Part shown: positions 25,801 through 37,300 of the stretch, in pieces
Position numbering within the stretch: position 1 is the stretch's first letter
Layout: every line of letters starts with the position of its first letter
Assembly (NCBI GenBank): GCA_016165875.1
Contig: JABBOT010000080.1
Location: 38,002,146-38,066,145, forward strand
Direction of reading: 5' to 3'
From: Acanthopleura granulata
Taxonomy: Eukaryota > Mollusca > Polyplacophora > Chitonida > Chitonidae
DNA length: 64,000 nucleotides
The notes under the pieces: generated by a model
What the model was told of the DNA's origin: nothing
What the model saw: only the letters and a program-made list of their open reading frames with translations
Databases searched by the model: none
Translations under genes and position numbers: made by a program

Positions 25801-27540
25801 ACTACGTAAAGCGCCGCTCTCGCTGCTTAGGCTTTAAATGGGTAGCTTTTTCTGGTCTCGGGCGATCGGAGGTCATATTTGACACATCTTTTGTTGTGTG
25901 TGTGTACTGCCATACTGCAACACGTCCCAGGGTTCAGTCAGCATTCCGCCACTGTTATAAATCCGATAAACACAGCAAAAGTGAAATGTTCCTGAATACA
26001 GCATCAAAACGCATTCAAATGAATAGATATAAATAACCGACTTAATGTTAAATGAATTAATAAGTTTAAATACATCTTTGAATGACTGAGATGGTTTTAA
26101 TTGGGTACACTCATTACCTTGCTAGGTTCAATGGAAAATCCAAGGACTAGTCGACTGTTAATTCATTAACATGTCTGTCTTTGGTAAGGTGAGATCGAAA
26201 CGGATGGATAATTATAATTATTAGCGAAACGCTGTCTTAGGCGGGAAATTTCTAGATTTCTACGTTCTCACTGATTCTAAACCCTTGGTGACAACAAGTG
26301 TGGCCTTTTGCGCAGATCGTTGCAGAGACCACGTATCTTTCACCTGTACAGTTTCCATACGTCACGTGTGAGAAAGTTCGTCAATAACTTCCCAAATGTC
26401 AGTGCTTTTGATTCCCCAAGATTCTTGATATGCATGGCGTTAAAAGGTTCGGGTTTGTCCACTACTGATATTCACCCACATCAGAGAGAGGATCTCTTGT
26501 TTACAACGTTGTATGGTCATTGGAGACTCGGACGGGCTAAAGACAAGGGTCCAAACGCTTCGTTGTCTGACTTGATTGTTGCAGTCTTTTTGTATTACCC
26601 AAAGGCTCTCTGAGCACACATTCGCTTAGAAGTGTGAAGTAATACAAGAATGAACAAAAGAGCACAGAGCTTTGGATTCCTTTGTTAAAGGCGGTAAGAG
26701 GTTTTACGAGTTTCCCCTTACACTACACATATGAAATGAGATGAACAAATACGTGTGCTTATTGTAAGATGACAAAAGACATCGGTTTGACCAATTTCAG
26801 AATACTGAGTTGTCAATTTTTGACAACTTTAGAGTCAACCTCGAAGCAATACATTGTACAACGATGTGCACAGGGCTTCACGTTTGGTTACCGACATACA
26901 GCTTGCAGAGCTTCTTATGCAAGACCTCCAATGGGAAACCCCCAAACTGGTGGAGAAAGCATAAACCCTCTTACTCATGTAATCTTTGACGTCATTTATC
27001 TCCACATTTGTTTTCCTCCAGTACAAATCACTCCGGTTTTTTCCACACAAAAATCTGTCACTTTGGTGAACATTTTGTGAGCCCGGCGTTAAATACCAGT
27101 GAAATGAAATTCTTTCTACTAAATTCTCCAGTTATACACAATTTATAGTAAAAGGACGTCCGTGCGCCGTTGGGGTAAGTTTCCACCTTACATTAGCTTG
27201 ACTCATGATGTCAAAATTCCATTTTCTACCAACTAAAAGTACATTCGAGTGGATTTGAATACTTGGTGTTTGCCAAGCCCGAACAGAGTACATTTGAGCC
27301 AACAATTACATCATGCAAATCAGTCATCGCATCTGCGCAAAATATTTGAACGGGAATTGGACTGAGCATGATGTGTGACTTTGACACATAATGCTTACCC
27401 GTATAACTAAATGCTTACCTTATCAGTCCTTTGTGTCACGATATTAGATTACAAGGGGTTTTCAAGACTTTTATAACACCGGGTGCTTTTTTTCCCAGGT
27501 TTTTAGAAAGATTTTGACACTTTATTTTATATTCCGTTTG

Positions 27541-27546
27541 TATAAG
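27541..27546 (+). promoter_or_regulatory. TATA-like box of the plus-strand protease gene
   Basis: TATAAG lies about 70 bp upstream of the ATG at 27615, which itself sits in a strong Kozak context (GCCACCATG). This would give a short 5' UTR of around 45 bases, common for secreted digestive enzymes. Confidence 0.4.
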
Positions 27547-27614
27547 AACCACAGAAAGTAATCTGGGTCTTTTTTTTTGCCCGCGTTCGTCTTCGGTTAC
27601 CACGGTTTGCCACC

Positions 27615-30600
27615 ATGTTTCGAGCTGCTCTGTTGGTGTGTCTCCTGGGTCTAGCGGCCTGTGAGTATTCAATTCGCACCACAATTTATATGTTAAATAG
27701 ACCTAGGCTACACTGACATAGGACCAGCACCTTCACTCCTGCAAGCATACCAGAGGCAAATTGTCAGTATCTACCCTGTAAAACAACGGTGTACAAATTT
27801 GCACATCCACAACTTGTGTATCACCGTTACACACGTCATTGTGAATGTATTACACAAAGTACACAAATTCTGTACTACTGGTGCACCAAAATTATGTGGA
27901 TGTGCATTTTTGCTTCAATAATGTGTACCGGTCGTACACAGTTTTAGAGAGAAATAATATATACCCAGAATGCCTAAAGGTTCCATTCACGTGATTCTAT
28001 AGTCCTTGTTTCTCATTCAAATCTATCACTCGCTGCTTGGATTATTGCTTCTAGTTAGCAAGATTTGTAAAATAAGCTTTCCACAAACTGAACCATTGTC
28101 ATATGCTAGAAATACATAAATTATTGGCTATGACGTAAAACTCCATTCAAATGATGATGCCATGGTATAAGATCGTACACATACATTGTGACGTCAGGCA
28201 ACATGATGCGCATGTAACTCACTGCATTCCGTACCCAAAAAATCTCAGAATTTACCTGCGAGAATATGGGATTCATTTAATCCAATTAGTGAGTCATTTC
28301 TGGTTTTTAAGGAGCACTAGCATATCAGAACCAATTTTGTTGTTAAATGTGTTTCAAATGAAATTATCATTACTAATTCTTGTTGAATTCCCTAATTCTT
28401 CAACAAGTTTCCTTGATAACGAAGTGGAATATCCACATAAACCCCAAACCCGTGGAACTACTTGTAACAATTCAAATCTTAAGATGACATTCACGCTCTT
28501 TCTCGCGATTCATTTGACAGTACGATACGTCCAATCATTATCTTTACTCACTTGTGCATTTAATTTTAGACTATGCAATAATAACAATGCTGAAGACAAA
28601 CCATTTTAACATATTATTGCACAAATAACGCGTGTTTTGTATCACCTCTGAGCTTAATACGAAATCAATTTACTTAAAAGAACAGACTAAATTTATAAAA
28701 AGTATGCATCACAAAAAGGCCATTTCGTGCTGACTCCAAATATGGTGTTCATTACCTTGTGGCATTTTTTCGCAATGATTAAAAAGGAAATAAAGACTGG
28801 GGTGCATTTATTTCCTTTCTTTTAGATGATGCTTACTTTGTATATGTGTGATCTGTCCTTTTAATCGTGTGCGGAGTAAGGCAGTGATTATTCACTCATT
28901 TACCTAGTTATATGTATTACTGAATTTGCGATGTGGTGTCAACTTTATAAAACCTCGCAAATCATTTGTTTCGTAGATACTGGTACCTTTTAAAAAAAAC
29001 AAACTGAGATACCCTATGTGTATTATATAATTATACGTCTTCCCCCCAAAAAAAATTTAACATAATGATTTTAGGTGCTAGTCTTGGCGGATTCCGAGAC
29101 CCAATCTTGAACATCGTTGGAGGCTCAGATGCGACCCCAGGTCAATTTCCATGGCAACTGCTTCTGCAGCGAGACGGTAGCTATATCTGTGGGGCAGTCC
29201 TTGTCAGTCCAGACAGAGCCTTGACGGCCGCCCACTGTCTGGGAGGAGTAAGTATCCCTCCCTGATCTTTGTCACCCAGACACAGCTTTGACGACCCCCC
29301 ACTGTCTGGGAGAAGCGAATGTCCCTTCCTGGTCTTTGTCAATGCAAACAGAGCTTTGACGGCCGCCCACTGTCTGAGACAAGTAAGTGTCCCTCCATAA
29401 CCTTGTGAGTACAGACAGGTAAAGAAGTAATACTTTTCCACAAATGAAGGATGAAATAAATTCCTCCCGGTGTCTCTTTGGTTTTAATTGCAGGAATACA
29501 CGTACTCAGTGGTCGCTGGACTACACAACAGAATCTCCCCAGACGCCAGCGCAGAGACACGTACCGTCAGCACCTGGACAATGGTAAGCAGAATTAATTA
29601 GCGCTTTTAATTATTTATCTACTTGTTTAACAAAACCGCCTGATTAGTGACACAGAAAACAAAGAAAGGCTCATAATCGATGATTCGAACGAGCCGTTCA
29701 ATTTAAATACAGGTTTAAGGATATTCATGATTCGTATGTATGCTTGGGGTTTTGCGCCATGATTCGTAAATAGCCCTATAACAGTTTTACCGCATCAATT
29801 TTACCTTCTCGCATTGTGATGCTTACGAAAATGTGTGTTTTTGGAGAATTACTCTTCTCACCCCTGCGAGTTTATAGGCCTATTTCAGAAATTTATGTAC
29901 CTGTAACCCTGGCAGTTATTCAGTGTCTGGTGTCATGAAACTTCCAAATTCAAATAATTGCTGAAGTAGGTAGTTTTTCGTCCAAGCTTAACATGTTTTT
30001 AAGTTTTCTGTCCAAGTTTTATACGAAGATTGGTAGATGGTAGATTTACACTGGGTCGGAGAGTGGTAGACTCACACGGCCTTACAGTATGGTAGGCTTT
30101 CGCAAGGATGTGCGTTGGTAGACTTATACAGGGTTTGGGTTGGTAGAATTACATGTACTCCTCGTGGGAAGGTGGTAGGCTATGGAGGTTGGTAGAGATA
30201 CACTGGGTAGGGGCTTGGTAGACTTGCACAGGGCTATGGGGTTTGGTAGATTTGCACCAGGATGGAAAGTGGTAGACCAACACCGGGTTCACTTGTCGTA
30301 TAGGCTTACACTGGTTTGGGAGTTGGTAGATTTAAGGCGTAGGAAAATTTTCTGTGTACTTTACCGATCACTTCAGATTAGGTTGTAATGTGCAGGCCTA
30401 ACTGATGTGTGTTGAATGCAGTAATATATGTGTAGGGATGCTTCCTTCTCTTTTCCTTTTGGCTTGTATCGAAAGACAAGTTCAGCTTACTCGTGATTGT
30501 TGCAGTAAGTGGATGTTTGTTTTTTCCTAGCACCCGAGTTACAGCGAGGGGTCTGGTTATCCGAACGACATCGCCATTTTGAGATTGGAGTCACCAGTCC

Positions 30601-32248
30601 CGATCAATGATTTCATCCAGACCATTCAGAGAGCATCAAGTTCCGGCTCTGATTTCACCGGAACCACTTGCACGATCTCCGGCTGGGGAAGACTTTCTGG
30701 TAAGATGCCAGTCAGCCTCCCCTTCGACACTCGTCTAGAGTTAAAACATTGTACTACGCCAACTGCGCCTATCCAGGAGATGTTTCGATAAATTGACAAT
30801 GAGAGTGTTAACACAAACCGTTCTCTCAAAGACCGGCAAGTGGTATATGGAGGATTGGTACGAGGTTTAGAAGGGAAGACCAAGGGAACTGGACAATCGA
30901 TGACCACGGTTAAGCAGAGGAAGCAGTTTCCAGTTTTCTTCTGATAGTTCACGGTGCTGTAAACCCGTTTTGGTTGTTAACAAATAAAAAATTATGAAAT
31001 ACACATAGACGATCAATTACGTCAATTTGACACTCAATGTAAGAATAAAGAATGCGTTAAATTTACACCTTCTGTCAAGGTAACAAGATAATCATTCATT
31101 CAATCTGGCAACTTGGTAATAAACAAATCAATCTAAATATCAACCATTCAAAATGTAAAGTAATCCACCAAAAATATCTATCAATCAAACAATCTATAAC
31201 CCCATACACCTACCCACCCACTCAGACATATTGCAGCAGTTATTCAGGATCTCCCTCCAAACACGAACTGTTGTTTCAGGAAGCGGAGACGCTGCCACTG
31301 TGCTACAGCATGTTGGCATGCCCGCCATATCCAACTCGGAATGTACTTCCAGATGGTTCTTCATTCCTGGAGCTTCCATCAACTCTGGCCACATATGTGT
31401 CTACCAGTCGGGAAAATCCGCCTGCAGTGTAAGTTCAGCATCAGAAGTTACCAAATAAACAGTTATTTATGCACAGTAACTGGATTTTTTCGCTAATGTT
31501 GAACATTAAGATGCGGACATATATCCCTGCGCACGGACAATCTCTTATCAGGACATGCATGGAATAATATATTCATCTACTGATATCATCTCATATCAAT
31601 AACATTAATTTATTCCCATATTTTCTCATTATTTGGCTTACATACCTATCGAAACAGTCATGAGATATCCAAGCGATTCCTTTATTGCCAGTTATTGTAC
31701 TATCAAGAAGTTAAAAGTGGCCTTTAGCCCTTTAGTTTGAATGTTATACGTGTCATTTGTAAGAATGTACATAGTAATGAATTAATGACGTATATGCTCA
31801 CTTGTCAGCAATCTATTGCTTTGCGATTACCTCAAAACTGACTGTGACAAGCTTGTCTACAAAAACTATTGAACACACAACAGGCGATTATACCGTAACA
31901 TTTGGCATAACAATTGTGGAAATAGAAAGTAACCGTGGGATGTTAGAGGTAGGCTTTTTCGTGATTTTGTTTCTTCCTAAACGCTTTCGCTTACTAACTT
32001 CTGACAGTTCTGACTTTAAACAACCCTGGAATCCGAGTTACGCGAGACAAGACGATGAACCACGAGACTGATGTCTCACGTGATAACCTTTGACCTTTCT
32101 GTTACAGGGAGACAGTGGCGGTCCAATGGTCTGTGACGGAGTTCTGGCGGGTATCACCTCTTGGGGAATGTCTTCATGCAGTGGCTCTCTTCCTAGTGTA
32201 TACAGCCGTGTGTCCCACTTCGAGGACTGGTTAGATACTAACATGTAG
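27615..32248 (+). CDS. Secreted chymotrypsin-like serine protease (S1 family), six exons
   Basis: Exons: 27615-27660, 29075-29247, 29494-29583, 30531-30699, 31280-31428, 32108-32248; phases 1,0,0,1,0, identical to the minus-strand paralogue, and exons 1 and 3 are identical in length (46 and 90 nt). The 255-aa product has a signal peptide (MFRAALLVCLLGLAAC), a short propeptide and a mature start at IVGG. Triad residues are visible: His in TAAHC, Asp in NDIAIL, Ser in GDSGGP. The S1 pocket has Ser at position 189 (SACSGDS), SWG, and Ser at 226, again chymotrypsin/elastase-like. Oddity: the residue before IVGG is Asn (PILN), not Arg or Lys, so classical tryptic activation is not possible at that bond. 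The end of exon 2 is tandemly repeated in the following intron. All splice sites look good, so the gene is probably expressed. Confidence 0.94.
27770..27955. repeat. Inverted-repeat (foldback) element in protease intron 1
   Basis: 'tgcacatccac' near 27802-27812 has its complement 'gtggatgtgca' near 27896-27906, and the flanks ('tgtaaaac...ggtgtacaa' and 'tgtgtacc...acagttttag') are also roughly complementary. It fits a small non-autonomous DNA element. No target duplication identified. Confidence 0.45.
29199..29400 (+). repeat. Triplicated 3' end of protease exon 2
   Basis: A 67-68-bp unit covering the codons for the TAAHC catalytic region, the splice donor and the first intron bases is present three times: the genuine copy from 29199, copies from about 29267 and 29334. 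Copy 2 has lost its donor (GCGAAT in place of GTAAGT); copy 3 keeps CAAGTAAGTG, a potential donor. Copies lack acceptors, so they are probably untranslated. Confidence 0.88.
30030..30335 (+). repeat. Degenerate roughly 30-bp tandem repeat in protease intron 3
   Basis: A motif close to 'ttggtagacttacacagg' recurs about ten times with irregular spacing near 30 bp. Units are strongly diverged. Non-coding. Confidence 0.75.
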
Positions 32249-32304
32249 ACAGAATACTCCATTCAAAATTGTCTTAAATATATCACTGATAAACAATAAC
32301 ATAC

Positions 32305-32482
32305 ATTTTGATATTTATTTTATACTAATTTTGTTTTATGCTGTGCTTAAGAATACTTAACTTATACGACGATGGCCAGTATTAGGGTAGGAGGAAACCA
32401 CGCAGAGCCCCGGGAAAACCTACGACCATCCGTAGGTTGCTGACTGAGCTTCCCACGTAAGACCAGAGAGGAAGCCAGCACT
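32305..32482 (-). mobile_element. Head-less SINE copy, minus strand
   Basis: Read on the minus strand it has 'ggcttcctctctgg', 'ggatggtcgtaggt', 'ggtttcctcctacc' and 'taagtattcttaagc', matching the SINE body and 3' end. The tRNA-like head is absent. It lies just downstream of the protease stop codon and may be in its 3' UTR or flank. Confidence 0.8.
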
Positions 32483-34384
32483 TTTTATCTCATTTCCCTT
32501 TCTTTTAGATTTTGCCTGGTCGCCTTTTTTGCAGGAAGACATGACTTTCACATCTCCGCAAGCTCGAGCCTGAAAGACACCCTGTTCAAACTTCCACGGG
32601 CCATTTGTTATATCTAATCTATTGTGCAAGGGGAGTGGAAAAGCTAATGGATGCTCCCGTGTCTTAAAAGTAATACCAACCTCTTGTATTACAAACTATT
32701 AGGTACATTATACAAAAGTAGTAAATATAGAATTACACTGAAAGTCAAACTACGGCTCTCCTGTAACTCTGGGTAATAAAATGATCTCTTCTTCATAAGT
32801 TTTACCAAGGATATTTCCACAGTGGCCAGCAGTATTTCGGGTGTCAGTGAATGAATGCGCAGAAGTTTACAAGTGAACTTCCGGTCCCACAACCACAACG
32901 TTTATACCACACCATTTCCGGTTACACTGCCACTGTAAAAATGGCAGCCTTGGTCATTTAGTAACTCTAATATATATTAAAGTGTGTTTTGTATGGTGTG
33001 CTTAACTCCTTCTCGTAAATGAATAATATATCATTTCGTACGTGGTTATTTCCTTCATATTCATATCATTAACAACTGAGTGCAAAGTGGAAGGATTTAC
33101 GAGAAGGATTTAAGCACACCATACAAAACACACTTTAATATATATTAGAGTTACTTAGACCAAGAGAAAGTATCTGCACAACACAGAAAACACATTTGAC
33201 ATGCTGTTTTAATTTGAGTGCTTTATTTAAAACAAGCAATGATATTAAGGAGTAAGAGTGTCCTTGCAGATTCGACAATGTGCTTGATGTGTATTAAGGA
33301 AACAACTCGGCCCATTTCTGGTGAACTGAAATACGTATTTTTAACAACGAATATCAGACCTGTACAAATAAAATACATAATCGGAGGGCGTTTTAATAAT
33401 AGGCCAATGAAGTTGCTAGGTTCATGAGGAAGGGAGGTGCTATCACCCTGGGCTCTGTCTGGTGTCGGTCCTCCAAAATGTGACCGACCGTCCTCATGTT
33501 AATCAAATGTCCTTGAGTATGGTGTAAAAGCCCAACGAAATGAAAACAATTAATTGCTTCACATTTAAACACATTATCAGTGAGTAACTTTTCGCCGCTT
33601 GTTTAATACCTTTGGCATGTAGATCTACATTAAAAATCACTTAGAGCTTCAGATCTTCTTGTGATAATGAAGCTTTTTTCAACATCGCAAAATCAGAGAT
33701 ATTTTTATAACGAGTTACATGACATTAACGTAACCCCTGAGTCGTTATCACTGAAAAGTTTGTAGAGTATCTCACACCATGGGCGTAATAAAAGTAATAC
33801 CTTTTTGTGTACAAATTATACATTACGTTCAATCCCACGAAAACGCACCCTAGCCCTCACGAAAGGGCTTTATGTCATTCCCTCATACATACATCACGAT
33901 TAAATAAGGTACTTCCATATCTTACAAGTGCTAATACAAAAGAGACCGTCAGTATGTTCATGTATAGCCTGTCATGGCACACTTTGTAAGCCTTTATACG
34001 CATCTATACTTTTCTGATTCGGTTTCTCTCTTTGGTTTTTTATTTTTTTTGATACTTTCTTCAGTCATTATGTGCTAAATCTATTTTACAGTAGTGAAAT
34101 TTGAGCTGCAATTTACGCTTGTAAAGTCTTTTAGTCGGAAAATCCATCCACAGGTCTTCAGTCGTGGCAATAAAGGCTATTTTGAGCTGCCGTTTTGCTG
34201 GCCTTTCTTTGATAATTTTGACAATCTTGCTGCTCTTATACAGTTAGTCAAGCACTTATCTTTTCGAAATATATCTTAGTTGATGGAGTCCAATTACAAA
34301 CATCGCAGCCACCAGCCTCGAGTTAATAATGGACAATGCTTTACTTAGTACTATTTCCGTGAGAATGTTGATTTCACAGATTTG
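32483..34384. other. Intergenic region between protease and guanylate cyclase genes
   Basis: Besides the hairpin element at 32961 and a faint SINE-3'-like stretch near 33495-33545 ('ccttgagtatggtgtaaaag'), I see nothing coding. It should include the 3' UTR of the minus-strand guanylate cyclase just below 34385. Confidence 0.5.
32961..33154. mobile_element. MITE-like hairpin with 60-bp terminal inverted repeats
   Basis: The arm at 32961-33020 is the reverse complement of 33095-33154, with only about one mismatch in 60 bases, around a spacer of about 75 bases. Arms start GTAACTCTAATATATATT. This is the form of a foldback or MITE element mobilised in trans by a DNA transposase. Near-identity of the arms suggests recent insertion or gene conversion. 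No transposase is present. Confidence 0.85.
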
Positions 34385-37300
34385 TTACTCATCGATGTCC
34401 ATTAACAGAACCGCTGTTCCTGGAAACGAAACAGCCACTGAAAGCGAAGGCTTTGCTGAGAATGGCGCTGTAGCATCGTTTTCAAGCTCCCGTAATGGGT
34501 GGTCGGTCCCCTCGAGCCAAAATGTTTCCATTTTGCCCTTTCCCTGAAATAAGCAAATATCTGTTCTTAGCGATGATTTTTTTCAACTCGTCATCATATA
34601 TCTTGAACGCCGTAGAGTGAGTATGTTCTAAGACAAATGTCAGACATATGATTTAATTGCAAGCAAAGACCCTGAACATGATCTAAGATTTCTTTTTAGG
34701 ATTTTCAACCATATAAAGATGGTAGACTCATCCAAGATAGAAGACATATTTTTTTTTTGAAAGTCTTAATCATGCGCGTAAAGTGTTAACCATGTCTTCC
34801 GTCTCCTTGGAACGTGGTCTTGGTAAAACTAAATCCCTCCTATATATTAAGATTCTGGAAACGGCTTTGGTTTATGTCGTTTCTGCCGAGTTGTGCTAAT
34901 TACATATTAGAAATTAGAGCCTTTATGCTTATCCACATGTGTCGCATGCATCATTTACTTGAAACTTGTCGGAAATTGAAATCTACATGTGCTAGTAATA
35001 TGTTTGCTTGAGAGATTGCACCTTACCGGCTCACTCTGATGATGTGCCTACTTTCGTATGCCGGAAAAAAAATTGTACAATAGCATACCTCTTACCAAGT
35101 GAACAGCAAACTTACATAAATGACCTTGATGACATACTGACCTTGACATCAATAACACCACGTGATTTAATATGGAAATTCCCAATTTCCTCTAGAGCAT
35201 CGTGCGTTTCCATGCTGATATGGATTTTTAAGGCTGAAAAAGAAAATGAAAATGAAAATATGTTCTTATCCCACTTAATATGTAATCAAAGCAAAATGCA
35301 CTGGGAACTACATGTACCTGTCCACAAAATCGGTTGATGTACGCCATACTCTTAAAAAAAACATAACGATGGATGGTTAACGCTGGCTGTTATTGCATTA
35401 CTAAAGTATTTTCAGACAACATTCGCACTTTTTAATGCAATTTAATTACGGTATTTGCAGATGCAGATCCTGTCTTGCAAGCTAAAAAACCACACTTTGG
35501 TCTGATTACCATTTGTCATCTCCCAGACTGATACAGCTCAAACAGAGCAAACTCTGGCGGTAAACCACAGCCATTTTGTCAGTACCTGCAAATGGTCATC
35601 GACTAGAGGTCTCTGAAATTGGGATACTCAGCGAGCGAGGTTCTGGTATATTTATTTATTTATTCATTGATCTCTTACGTCGCAAATATATTTCAAAATA
35701 TTTCATTTATACGACGGCTAGCACTATGGTGGGAGGAAACAGGAAGGAGCCCGTGTTAAACCCATGGTCATCCGCAGGTAGCTGCTAGACTTTCCTACCT
35801 ACGACCGGAGAGGAAGCCAAGCTGAGCCGGGCTTAAATTCACAATGACCTCAATGGTGAGAGGCTCTCCAAGTCAGTACGCTAATCACTGGGTCGAGGAG
35901 GCCCCTGCTCTAGTATGGACACACACACGCCGGAAATCAGTTGTTTGTGTTATTGTTCAGGGTACCTTCTCCATTGGACTCCATCCGTGAGGCGGTGTTA
36001 ACCGTATCTCCAAACAAACAGTATCTCGGCATCTTGTTCCCAACAACTCCGGCCACACAGGGACCTGCATGTTAAAAAGACATTACGGGTGTGCTAAGTG
36101 ACAGGTAGAAAACTAAACAAAAGTTGAATCAGTGGATACACAACATTTGCTCAATTAAAGTTCTTCGGTTCCCATGAGTTAAGCAGTTTGGCATCAACTT
36201 GAATGTTTCATTGTCCGCATCGAGCTAGCTGACATCAGTTTTATTTTCCATATATTCAATGTCCACATGGATGTCGATAACGGCAAGAAATGTGTTTTGT
36301 TTACATCTTGTTCAAATCTTGTATTCTTATTATTTCATTGTAACAGGCAGATGTCCTTTTTTAAAGCACAGTCAGAAGAAAGTTCAAGTATATTTTATAA
36401 TTAATAATCTTTAGTGAATATAAAACTCCACTTAGTCTCGCAATGACATCAGTTGCAAGCTTCTAGATTCTTTGATGTATTCCTTACAATACGAAACACC
36501 TCAAATGAGCTCCAAGAGAGATGCTTAAAGTTTAGCGACGTAAGACAGCCCCAACGGGACAAGAAAATGTTGAAGAACCCCGCTAACGCTCTAGAGCGAA
36601 GTTAAACATAACTGACTGTCATGGACAAAGACAAAAGATAAGGAACGCATCTGGGCACCGAAAACTTGGCCAAAAGTTAAGGAACCCAACTCTGGGCTTT
36701 GAGGAAGCAAATGAGTCTGAAAGCCGAAGACTGAAGTTCACGAAGCCGTATTAGGCCCTGGTTACATATCAAGAAAGGACCCATTGTTGAATGACCCAAA
36801 GGGAGAAGACGTAAACTGAGGAACCCAATGCTGTGTACCACAGAATACACTTCATTAATTATTTCATACTAAAAGATTTCAGTGTTTTATGAATGGAGAA
36901 GAAATATATCTGTAATAGTAAACGAATTCCGTTGGCGCGATCACTAAGGGTTTTTTTTTATTGTAGAACTTTCTCTAATAATGTATTAAACTTTAATTTA
37001 CAATTCAAGAAATTTTCATTTAATACCTATATAACATTGTTATCACATTCACCTGTATGGAGGCCAACACGCAGCTTTAACATCCGGTCTGGCATGTGCG
37101 GGATGACAAAGCTGTTGATCCCCTTGAGCAGACACAGCGAGAGTAGAGCGATCTCCATGGCGTGCTTCTTCCCGTTCCGATGTGGCAGGCCGCTGGCCAC
37201 CATGTACGCGTCTCCAATCGTCTCCACCTTGTAGACATCGTAGAGGTCGATGTAGTCGTCGAAAAACTGATATAGTTTGTTTAGAAAAACGACTACATCC

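Larger units (their letters stand above)
24100..27540. other. Intergenic spacer between the divergent proteases
   Basis: It holds an AT dinucleotide run, SINE fragments and simple (AATC)n-like DNA near 25040-25100. No exon is credible; the open frames at 26308-26613 and 26769-27080 have neither splice context nor recognisable motifs. Enhancers shared by the two proteases could lie here, but nothing in the sequence shows it. Confidence 0.5.

Noticed and set aside
28151..28609. 152-codon ORF in protease intron 1
   Set aside because: No recognisable motif, low-complexity AT-rich composition, and it lies in an intron of a well-supported gene on the same strand.
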